64,000 nt of DNA, taken from assembly GCA_965215215.1 (NCBI GenBank), contig OZ244043.1:124001-188000 (forward strand), given 5' to 3'. Positions 1 to 8,200 of the stretch are shown in pieces. This DNA comes from CALDTK01 sp965215215 (GTDB lineage Bacteria; Bacteroidota; Bacteroidia; Chitinophagales; Saprospiraceae). The notes below the pieces were generated by a model, which was not told the DNA's origin, searched no databases, and saw only the letters and a program-made list of their open reading frames with translations. A program made the position numbers and the translations under genes. Every line of letters starts with the position of its first letter. Positions within the stretch are counted from its first letter, which is position 1.

Positions 1-274
1 TCTGTTCCGCTTCCCTGATCTTTTGCTGCACCGCCTTCTCGAGGGCCGCGGGCTTGATCACGTCTCCGTTGAGGCGCCACTCGCCCGCCTTACTCACCGA
101 CACCACCACGCTCGTAGCCGCCACCGTCTTCGAATCGGAAACCGGTAGATCGAAGGGCTCGATACGCACCAGGCTGCTGGTGAGCATGAAGAAGATGAGG
201 AGCAGGAAGATGATGTCCGTCAGCGACGACATGCTAAACTCCGCGGAAACTTTGGACTGCCGCTTGAGGGACAT
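1..274 (-). CDS. exbD: ExbD/TolR biopolymer transport protein, partial (left edge)
   Basis: First 91 residues of an ExbD/TolR-family protein whose remainder lies beyond the left edge. The family sits in the inner membrane with ExbB/TolQ and couples proton flow to TonB- or Tol-type energisation of outer-membrane processes. The visible part has a short polar cytoplasmic start, then a single transmembrane helix (about residues 16-38, LTDIIFLLLIFFMLTS) carrying the protonatable Asp20 that is the family hallmark, then the beginning of the periplasmic domain. It follows exbB by 43 bases on the same strand, so the two are almost certainly co-transcribed. Family assignment is secure; whether it serves TonB, Tol or gliding-type motors cannot be decided from this fragment. 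Confidence 0.9.
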   Translation of the reverse strand, partial: MSLKRQSKVSAEFSMSSLTDIIFLLLIFFMLTSSLVRIEPFDLPVSDSKTVAATSVVVSVSKAGEWRLNGDVIKPAALEKAVQQKIREAEQ

Positions 275-317
275 CTAGGTGGTGTTTTGACGAAAGTACG
301 TGCCGATCGAAACCGAG

Positions 318-1004
318 CTAAACGGTGGCCGGCTCCTGCAGCAGGTCCATAAACTCCATGGTGGTCCGCTCCATGTTGAACACGGCTTTCTCCACGCTGG
401 CTACGAGGAGGTTGTAGGCAACGAAGGCGAAGATGCCGATGGCCAGACCGAGGGCCGTGGTGAGCAGGGCCTGGTAGATACCGCCGGCGAGTACGTCGGG
501 GGTAACGTTCTCGGCCGTAGCCATCTCGTAGAAGGCGAAGATCATCCCGGTTACCGTACCGAAGAAGCCGATCATCGGTGCCGCGCCGGCGATGCTGGCG
601 AGGGTCGAGAGGTTTTTCTCTAGCTTGAAGACCTCGAGGTTACCCACGTTCTCGATGGCGGCGTCGATGTCGTTGAGCGGCTTACCGATCCGCATGAGGC
701 CCTTTTCGACCATGCGCGCCTGTGGGGCGTCGTTGTTGCGGCACAGGGCGAGCGCGCCGCTGATGTTACCGCTCTGTACGGCCGAACGGATGTTGCTGAT
801 GAAGCTGTCGTCGGTGCGGCCCGCCTTCTTGATCGTCCAGTAGCGCTCGAAGAAGATGACGAGCGCGATGAACATCAACACGAAGAGGATGAGCACGATC
901 GCGATCGCCATCGGACCACCCTCCCAGATGATATCGAACAGGGATTGGGAGGCGGTGGCGCCTTCGAGCTCGACGTCTTGGAGCAGGAGCAGATTCTGAA
1001 ACAT
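318..1004 (-). CDS. exbB: MotA/TolQ/ExbB proton channel family protein
   Basis: Inner-membrane proton-channel subunit that assembles with the downstream ExbD. Read from the ATG at 1004 it has 228 residues. It has a first transmembrane helix at about residues 28-50 ending in FFERYW, a cytoplasmic helical segment, then two further helices; the second contains the conserved GFFGTVTGMI stretch (about residues 140-150) and the third runs through LTTALGLAIGIFAF. An upstream in-frame ATG (1061) would add 19 residues of proline/arginine-rich sequence with no family counterpart, so the shorter start is preferred. Upstream lies a 490-base gap, consistent with a promoter there; this gene then reads into exbD. 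Confidence 0.92.
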   Translation of the reverse strand: MFQNLLLLQDVELEGATASQSLFDIIWEGGPMAIAIVLILFVLMFIALVIFFERYWTIKKAGRTDDSFISNIRSAVQSGNISGALALCRNNDAPQARMVEKGLMRIGKPLNDIDAAIENVGNLEVFKLEKNLSTLASIAGAAPMIGFFGTVTGMIFAFYEMATAENVTPDVLAGGIYQALLTTALGLAIGIFAFVAYNLLVASVEKAVFNMERTTMEFMDLLQEPATV

Positions 1005-1497
1005 AGTGGATAGCGGTTGAAGCGCGCGACGGGGCACAAACGTCGCAAACCCGGCTGGCATTACAAATGTGGCGTTACGAGCGAAATGGATCGTTAACCT
1101 TCTTCACATTGAAAAAAATAAATTTCTTTAACGTTTACAGGACAGTATATTACAGTCTGTTGCCCGACGTAAGGATAGATTCGTGTTCCTACTTCTATTA
1201 AATTCTCTCCCATGAAGCCTTCCGCAAAGACACCGTTTTCGCATGCCGCCGACCGAGATGCGAGGCTCGCCATCTCCCGTGAGGCCGTTTCGCCCGGAGG
1301 GCGCATGCGTAGAGAACTCGAGCGACCGGACGGAACGACCGCCGGGATACGATTTCAGTCTACGTCCGTTCCGCTCATCCGGTTCCGTAGTAAAGGATTT
1401 CCGTACAGCATTGCATTTTAGGTGCATATGAGTCTAGCGAAAATTCGCTGGACCGCCTTTCGTTTCGTTCCTTCGGCCGCCTAAACAGCCTAACCGA
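1005..1497. other. Intergenic region between exbB and fadN
   Basis: Divergent spacer of 493 bases. A markedly AT-rich stretch at about 1100-1200 contrasts with GC-rich surroundings. Several TTTG words occur on the minus strand before exbB (for example around 1035-1070) but none sits in a complete TTTG/TAnnTTTG pair. The short ORFs here have no coding character. Promoters for both flanking genes presumably lie here, but I cannot place them. Confidence 0.5.
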
Positions 1498-3894
1498 ATG
1501 AGCCGTCATATCCGCAAGTGCGCCGTCCTGGGATCAGGACTCATGGGCACCGGCATCGCCTGCCACCTCGCCAACGTCGGCCTCGAGGTCTTGCTGCTCG
1601 ACATCGTTCCCGGCGATCTGGCGGACGATAAGTCCAGCGACCCCGCCCAACGCAATCGACTCGCCGACGAAAGCTTAGCCAAAGCGCTCAAGGCAAAACC
1701 GGCCCCGCTCTACGACAACGACTTCGCCAAGCGAATCACGACGGGCAACCTCACCGACGACCTGGGGAAGCTCGCGGATTGCGACTGGACGATCGAGGTC
1801 GTCGTGGAGCGACTCGACATCAAGCGGCAGCTCTTCGAGCGGGTCGACGAGGTCCGCAAAGCGGGAACCCTCGTCACTTCGAACACCTCCGGCATCCCGA
1901 TCGCCCAGATGTCCGAAGGACGCTCCGAGGATTTCCGCACCCACTTCTTCGGTACCCACTTCTTTAACCCGCCGCGCTACATGCGGCTCTTCGAGCTCAT
2001 CCCGGGCCCTGATACCGATCCGGGACTGATCGACTTCATGATGCACTTCGGCGACGTGGTGCTCGGCAAGCAAACCGTGCTCGCCAAGGATACCCCGGCC
2101 TTCATCGCCAACCGCATCGGCGTGTACGCGATGTCGAAGGTGTACCAACTCACCGCCGAGCTCGGCCTCCCGATCAATACGGCGGATACGCTGACCGGAC
2201 CCACCATCGGGCGACCGAAGACGGGCACGTTCCGGCTCGGCGATTTGGTCGGACACGATACGGCCACCAAGGTGATGCAGGGCATCGTCAAAAATGCGCC
2301 GCACGACGAGCAGGCACCCGCCTTCGAGGTGCCGAACTACCTCCAGTTCATGCTAGACAAGGGCTTCTACGGCAACAAATCGGGCCAGGGCTTTTACCGC
2401 AAAACCGGTGCACGCGATCCGAAGACCGGCCGTTCGGTCGTCGAGGAGCTCGATCTGGAGACGAACGAGTACCGCGAGCCCGTCAAGCTGCAGCTCGCCA
2501 GCCTCGGCACCGCCAAGCAGATCGACTCGCTGCCGAAGCGGGTCAAGTCCATGTTCAACGCCGAAGACGAGGGCGGCCAGCTCGTCCGACGCTCGCTGGC
2601 CGGGTTGTTTAGCTACGCGAGCCTACGTATCCCGGAGGTCGCCGATCAGCTCTACAGCGTGGACGACGCCCTGCGCGCCGGCTTCGCCTGGGAGCTCGGA
2701 CCGTTTCAGTACTGGGATGCCGTCGGCGTGAAGGCCGGTATCGAAGCCGCCGAGGCGGAAGGCCACAAAGTCGCCGATTGGGTAACGGAGATGGTTGCGG
2801 CGGGCCACGACTCGTTTTACAGGAGTGAGAACGGACAACTGACCTACTACAATCGGGAGCGCAAGGCGTACGAGGTGGTCCCGGGCACGAGCGAGTTCAT
2901 CCTCCTCGACAACTACCGGGAGCGCGAACCGATCCAACAGAACGCCGAGAGCACGCTGCACGACATCGGGGACGGCGTGCTGTGCTTGGAGTTTACCAGC
3001 AAGGCCAACTCGATCGGCGAAGGCGTGCTCAGCGGCATCAACAGCGCGATCGATCTGGCCGAGTCGGGAGATTGGCGGGGCCTCGTGATCGGCAACAACG
3101 CGACCAACTTCACCGTGGGCGCCAACCTGATGATGATCGGGATGTTCGCCTTCCAGCAGGAGTTCGACGAGCTCAATCAGGCGGTGAGCTACTTCCAGAA
3201 CACCGTGATGCGGTGCCGCTACTCGGCCATCCCGGTGGTGGCGGCCACGCAGGGCTACACCTTCGGCGGCGGTTGTGAAATTCTGATGCACTGCGACGCG
3301 GCCGTTTGCGCCGCGGAGAGCTACATCGGGCTCGTGGAAGTGGGCGTGGGCCTCATCCCCGGCGGCGGCGGCACCAAAGAGATGGCGCTGCGCGCGAGCG
3401 ATCGTTACTTCGAAGGCGACGTGCTCGTCCCTACCCTACTCGAGCAGTTCAAAACCGTGGCGCTCGCCGCGGTCTCCACCTCCGCGCCGCAGGCCTACAA
3501 CTACGGCTACCTCCTCGGGGGTCGCGATCGGGTGGTGGCCAACGCGCGCCGCAACCTCGGTGAGGCCAAAAAGCGCGTCCTCGAGCTCGCCGACGGCTAC
3601 GTGCAGCCCGTGGAGCGTAAAGACGTAACCGTGCTCGGCCGCGCCGGCATGGCCGCCCTCTACGCCGCCGCCAACGAGCTGAAGCTCGGGGGCTACGCCA
3701 GCGAGCACGACGTGAAGATCGCCCACCACGTGGCCAAGGTGCTCTGCGGCGGCGACCTCACCGGAACGCAGCAAGTATCCGAGCGTTACTTGATCGACCT
3801 CGAGCGCGAGAGCTTCCTCTCGCTCGCCGGCGAGAAGAAGACCATGGAGCGCATCCAGCACATGCTCCAGAACAACAAGCCGCTCAGAAACTAA
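1498..3894 (+). CDS. fadN: FadN-type 3-hydroxyacyl-CoA dehydrogenase / enoyl-CoA hydratase
   Basis: Bifunctional enzyme of the beta-oxidation cycle: hydration of enoyl-CoA and NAD-dependent oxidation of 3-hydroxyacyl-CoA. At 798 residues it matches FadN-type proteins, with the dehydrogenase first and the hydratase last, the reverse of FadB/FadJ. Visible motifs are the Rossmann glycine loop GSGLMGTGIA at about residues 12-21, the dehydrogenase signature with THFFNPPRYM near 152-161, and in the C-terminal crotonase part GYTFGGGCEI near 590 and VGLIPGGGGTKE near 620, forming the oxyanion hole and catalytic region. The thiolase gene fadA starts 30 bases downstream, the arrangement of Bacillus fadNA, so the pair is an operon for fatty-acid degradation. 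No regulator or acyl-CoA dehydrogenase is adjacent. Confidence 0.93.
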   Translation: MSRHIRKCAVLGSGLMGTGIACHLANVGLEVLLLDIVPGDLADDKSSDPAQRNRLADESLAKALKAKPAPLYDNDFAKRITTGNLTDDLGKLADCDWTIEVVVERLDIKRQLFERVDEVRKAGTLVTSNTSGIPIAQMSEGRSEDFRTHFFGTHFFNPPRYMRLFELIPGPDTDPGLIDFMMHFGDVVLGKQTVLAKDTPAFIANRIGVYAMSKVYQLTAELGLPINTADTLTGPTIGRPKTGTFRLGDLVGHDTATKVMQGIVKNAPHDEQAPAFEVPNYLQFMLDKGFYGNKSGQGFYRKTGARDPKTGRSVVEELDLETNEYREPVKLQLASLGTAKQIDSLPKRVKSMFNAEDEGGQLVRRSLAGLFSYASLRIPEVADQLYSVDDALRAGFAWELGPFQYWDAVGVKAGIEAAEAEGHKVADWVTEMVAAGHDSFYRSENGQLTYYNRERKAYEVVPGTSEFILLDNYREREPIQQNAESTLHDIGDGVLCLEFTSKANSIGEGVLSGINSAIDLAESGDWRGLVIGNNATNFTVGANLMMIGMFAFQQEFDELNQAVSYFQNTVMRCRYSAIPVVAATQGYTFGGGCEILMHCDAAVCAAESYIGLVEVGVGLIPGGGGTKEMALRASDRYFEGDVLVPTLLEQFKTVALAAVSTSAPQAYNYGYLLGGRDRVVANARRNLGEAKKRVLELADGYVQPVERKDVTVLGRAGMAALYAAANELKLGGYASEHDVKIAHHVAKVLCGGDLTGTQQVSERYLIDLERESFLSLAGEKKTMERIQHMLQNNKPLRN

Positions 3895-3924
3895 GCCTTC
3901 CCCCCACCCAGCCAATTAATACCC

Positions 3925-5097
3925 ATGGACGCATACATCGTAAAAGCCTACCGTTCGGCCGTAGGGAAAGCCAAGAAGGGCGGATTTCGCAACTACCGCT
4001 CCGACGACCTCGCCATCGACGTGATCCGGCACCTGCTGCGGCAAACCCCGGAGGTCGACCCGAAGCTCGTCGACGACGTGATCGTCGGCTGCGCCAACCC
4101 GGAGGGGGAGCAGGGCCTGCAGATCGGTCGACAGATCTCGCTGCGCGCCCTCGGCAAGGAGGTCCCCGGGATGACGGTAAACCGCTACTGCGCTTCCGGA
4201 CTCGAAACGATCAGCATCGCGGCCGCCAAAGTGCAGGCGGGCATGGGCGAGATTTACGTGGCGGGCGGCACGGAGAACATGTCCACGATCCCGATGACGG
4301 GCTACAAGCTCGCGCCCAACTACAACGTGGCGCGCGACACGCCCGACTACGTGGTGGGTATGGGGCTGACCGCCGAGGCCGTAGGCAAGAAGTACGAGGT
4401 GAGCCGCGAGGAGGCCGACGCCTTCGCCGTGCGCTCGCACGAGCTCGCCGCCGCCGCCATCGACGGCGGGCGCTTCGAGGACGAGATCGTACCCGTGGAC
4501 GTGGAGGAGGTCTTCGTCAAGGACGATAAGCGTCACGCGAAGACCCACACGGTCGACACCGACGAAGGCGTTCGGCGCGGGACGTCGATGGAGGGGCTCG
4601 CCCGCCTGCGCCCCGCTTTCGCCGCGAACGGTATCGTTACGGCCGGTAACAGCTCGCAAACCTCCGACGGTGCCGCCTTCGTGCTCGTGGTGAGCGAGCG
4701 ACTCGTGAGGGAGCTCAACCTCACCCCGATCGCCCGGCTGGCGAGCTGCTCGGTGGGCGGGGTCGAGCCACTGTACATGGGGATCGGTCCCTGCGTAGCC
4801 GTGCCCAAGGCGCTCAAGCAGGCCGGGATCCAGCTCAAGGACATCGACCTCGTCGAACTCAACGAAGCCTTCGCTACGCAATCCCTCGCCGTGATCCGCC
4901 AGCTCGGCATCGACCCGGAGATCGTGAACGTAAACGGCGGCGCTATCGCGCTCGGGCACCCGCTCGGGTGCACGGGCGCAAAGCTCTCCACACAGCTTTT
5001 CAACGAGATGCGCCGTCGTGGCAACAAGTACGGGTTGGTCACGGCCTGCGTGGGCGGCGGCCAGGGCATCGCCGGGGTCTACGAGTTCCTCAATTAA
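3925..5097 (+). CDS. fadA: Acetyl-CoA C-acyltransferase (thiolase)
   Basis: Thiolytic enzyme that ends the beta-oxidation cycle by cleaving 3-ketoacyl-CoA with CoA. The 390-residue length is normal for the family. The nucleophilic cysteine is Cys89 in NRYCASGLET; the catalytic histidine is in GHPLGCTGAK near residue 347 and the second cysteine in TACVGGGQGI near 377. The product is cytoplasmic. It lies 30 bases behind fadN and probably forms its substrate-channelling partner. The stop codon abuts the hairpin at 5096-5130. Biosynthetic acetyl-CoA acetyltransferase activity is possible, but the fadN context favours degradation. Confidence 0.94.
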   Translation: MDAYIVKAYRSAVGKAKKGGFRNYRSDDLAIDVIRHLLRQTPEVDPKLVDDVIVGCANPEGEQGLQIGRQISLRALGKEVPGMTVNRYCASGLETISIAAAKVQAGMGEIYVAGGTENMSTIPMTGYKLAPNYNVARDTPDYVVGMGLTAEAVGKKYEVSREEADAFAVRSHELAAAAIDGGRFEDEIVPVDVEEVFVKDDKRHAKTHTVDTDEGVRRGTSMEGLARLRPAFAANGIVTAGNSSQTSDGAAFVLVVSERLVRELNLTPIARLASCSVGGVEPLYMGIGPCVAVPKALKQAGIQLKDIDLVELNEAFATQSLAVIRQLGIDPEIVNVNGGAIALGHPLGCTGAKLSTQLFNEMRRRGNKYGLVTACVGGGQGIAGVYEFLN

Positions 5098-5130
5098 AAA
5101 AGCAGCAACCGACGTAGTCGATCGCTGCTT
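5096..5130 (-). terminator. Rho-independent terminator for the 1664-residue protein gene
   Basis: A 7-bp stem (AAGCAGC at 5100-5106 pairing with GCTGCTT at 5124-5130) is followed, read on the minus strand, by a run of T. The polarity suits the gene ending at 5216. The plus strand lacks a T-run, so it is a poorer terminator for fadA. Confidence 0.6.
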
Positions 5131-5215
5131 CCAAACCAATCATATTTCTTGAGCCCACCGAAGCGGGCAATCCTCAATCCTATCCAACTACCTCCAACAA
5201 CCGCGCCAAACCCGC

Positions 5216-8200
5216 CTAACGTTTGAGGTAGCAGTAGCCGGTGTAGGTGCGCCCCTTCCCGTCTTCGAACACGTAGTAGTACGTGCCCTCCGGCAAATCG
5301 GAGCCGTCGTAGTAGGTACCGCGCCAGGAGTTGTCGTAGTCGTCCGCGTCGAAGACGCGGTTGCCCCAGCGGTTGTAAATCTTCACGTTGTTACCGGGGT
5401 AGTCTCCCACGCCGAGTACGGTGAACGTCTCGTTGACGTCGTCGAAGTTGGGCGAGAAGCCGGAGAAGATGATCAGGCCGTCGCACTTCACGTAGAGGTC
5501 CACGCGCGCCGTATCGCAGCCGTTGCCGTTGCAGATCTCGTAGACCATGCTGTCGATGCCGCAGTAGTTCTTACGCGGGACGTAGGTCAGCGAATCGGTG
5601 AGGCGCTTGATGCGACCCTGTCTCGGGTAGCGGATCACCTCGAGGGAGGTCAGCTCGCCGCGCGGCAGGTCGTTGGCGAGCAGGTCGAGCGCCAGCTCGC
5701 CGTCCATGAGCACGGAATCTTTATCGGGATTCGCCACGGGGAAGAGCAGGTCGGCCGGGTCGACGGCCTCGGCGAGTACGATGGTCGTGTCGCACACGCC
5801 GTTGACGTCGCAGACGCGGACGCAGAGGGTGTCCACGCCGAGCTCCACGCCTTCGCCGAGGAAGCAAACGTCGTCGAGCTCGCGTACCGCCACCTTCTCG
5901 CCACCCGCGTCGGGGCAGATGTTCTCGAGGCTAACCACGAAGCCGGGCAGCTCCTCGGTGCTGAGGCAGAGCGTGTCCGCAAAACCGATCCCGACCGTCC
6001 AGCGGACCGTATCCACGCTCGGCGGATCGAGCTTGCTGCAGCCCACGGTCACCCAGAAGATCTTGGTGCACCCGCCGGGCGAGGCGAGCTCGGCCCGGTA
6101 GCTGCCGGCGAGCACCTCGATGCGGGTGCCGTCGAAGATGTCGCGTTGGGGTTGTACGATCTCACGCCCCGAGGCCAGGCGGAGGCGGAGGCTCAGGTAC
6201 TCCTTGTCGGTGTCCCCGCCCCGCAGCACGCCGAGGGACGCGTCGTAGCTCCAGGCTTCGTTGTCGAAGTAGGTCATGCGGGCGGCCAACTCCTCGACGC
6301 TCGCTACCCGAGCGTTGAAGAACCGACCGTCGACGCGCCAACCTTCGAGCAGGATCTCCCCGCTCAGGTCGAAGCCCCCGAGGTCGTAGTAGACGTCGGT
6401 AGATTCGTTGCAGGCTTCGACGGGACCGGCGTACGCGGCTCCGTTGAGCGAGAGCGTGTGCGAGGCCATCAGCTCGAAGGGTACGTCGAGACACACGGGC
6501 GAGGGCTGATCGCAGTACGGCGTATTGAGTCGGATATCGTCCGGCCGGAAGGCCGCCGAGCAGGCGTCCGCCGGGCGCACGATCACGTGAACGCTGTCGC
6601 GGCAACCGTCGAGACGGCCGACGCTGGCGAAGTCGTAGCCGCCGGGTACCCCGAGCGTCACCGTGGAGCTAGCCTGGTTGGGTAGCGTCTGCGGGGTGAG
6701 GTAGACGGTCTTGCCGCTGACGAGGTGCGTGACCTCGATCTCCCCGTAGGCGCGGCCGGGCTGGCCGCCGGTTACCGTGTTCTCCTCGGCGTCGTAGCGC
6801 CAGCGCCCCCAGGCATCGGAGCGGTCGAGTGCTTCCGCAAAACCGCGGGCGTCGGCCACCTGCTCGGCGATCACGATCGCGTCGCCGCCGTAAAAGAATT
6901 CGATCACGTACGGTCCGTCGGCACCGTCGCCGGGGAGGCTCGCGAGGTTGTAGTAGACCAGTTCGCCGCGGCTGCAGTCGTCCGGATCGATCGGCTGGCC
7001 GTCGAGCTCGAAGCGCTGGGTGGTCGGCAGGTCGAAGTTGGCGAAGCACCAGTCGTAGCTCACGCCGTCGGTCTCGATCACGAGGGTGTCGGCGGTAAAG
7101 TACTCCTTACAGGCCACGGGCTCGCAGAAGTCGGGTACGGCGATCGATCCGACGGCGGTACAGCCCTGCGCATCGGCGACGGTAACCTCGTAGTTGCCCG
7201 CGGCGAGGCCGGTTTGGCTGCTGTCGGCGGCGAGGCCGCGATTCCAGCTTATGGAGTAGGGCTTCGTCCCGCCGACGATGGATACGTCGATGGTACCGTT
7301 CGGGCCGTCGCAATCGCTGCCCTGTACGAGCGGGTCGAGCCGGAGTTCGCGCGGCTGGGTGAGGCGCACGTTACGCGTCGTCAGGCAGCCGGGTTGGGTG
7401 CGATCCACGAGGGTGTAGCTGCCGGCGAACAGGTTGTTTTGCGGAAGCAGACCCAGGGATTGACCCGCGCTGTTGCGTAGCTCGAGCTGTTGGTTGGTCG
7501 TGGAGGCGATGGCGCCCGAGGCTTCACCGAAGCAGGCGATTTGCGTGACGACGAGCGTGGCGGGGTCGATGGCCGGACCTTCGTCGAGGAGCTCGAAGAC
7601 GTAGGTCTGCACGCAGCCGTTGTCGTCGGCCATCCGTAGCTCCTTGCGGCCGGCGGCCTGCCCGGTGAGCGGCACGCGCGTGAGCCTGGTGTTGCTGGCC
7701 ACGAGCTGCCCGTTGAGGGTGAGGTCGTAGGTGTCGTTGAAGCCGCTCACCTCGACCTCGAAGCTGCCGTCGCGCCCGCCGTTGCAACTGGCCAGGAGTA
7801 CGTCGGCGGTGTCGAGCGCGAGCGCGAGTGGGTTCTCGGCAACGGTGAGCGTGGTGCGCTGCAGGCAGCCCGCCGCGTCGGTAACGGCCACCTCGTAGTA
7901 CCCGCCGCGCAGCTCGGAGATGGTGTACGGCATCGCGCTCGCTACCTCGGTGGCGGCATCCGGACCGTTGTAAACGACGCTGAACGGAGCCGTACCGCCG
8001 TCGGTGAGCAAGGTGATCGAGCCGCCGCTTCCGCCGCCGCAGGCCGCGGGTGTACTCGTGCTCGTGAGCGAGTAGTTGCTCGTACCCGGCACCACGAGGA
8101 CGGTGTCGAAGCCGCACGAGGTGGCGTCGTCGAAGATGCTGATGGCGTAGCTCCCCGCCGGGAGTCCGGTGGCGAAGGTGGTGTTCGAGACGTTCGGGCT

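Noticed and set aside
1094..1431. Several short open frames in the exbB-fadN gap
   Set aside because: No start context, no family similarity and overlapping on both strands.
5099..5130. The hairpin after fadA as a fadA terminator
   Set aside because: The T-run is on the minus strand only, so it was assigned to the opposing gene.
3916..5139. Long minus-strand open frame opposite fadA (407 codons)
   Set aside because: Repetitive His/Arg/Asp/Val composition typical of the antisense of a GC-rich gene; fadA is clearly the coding strand.
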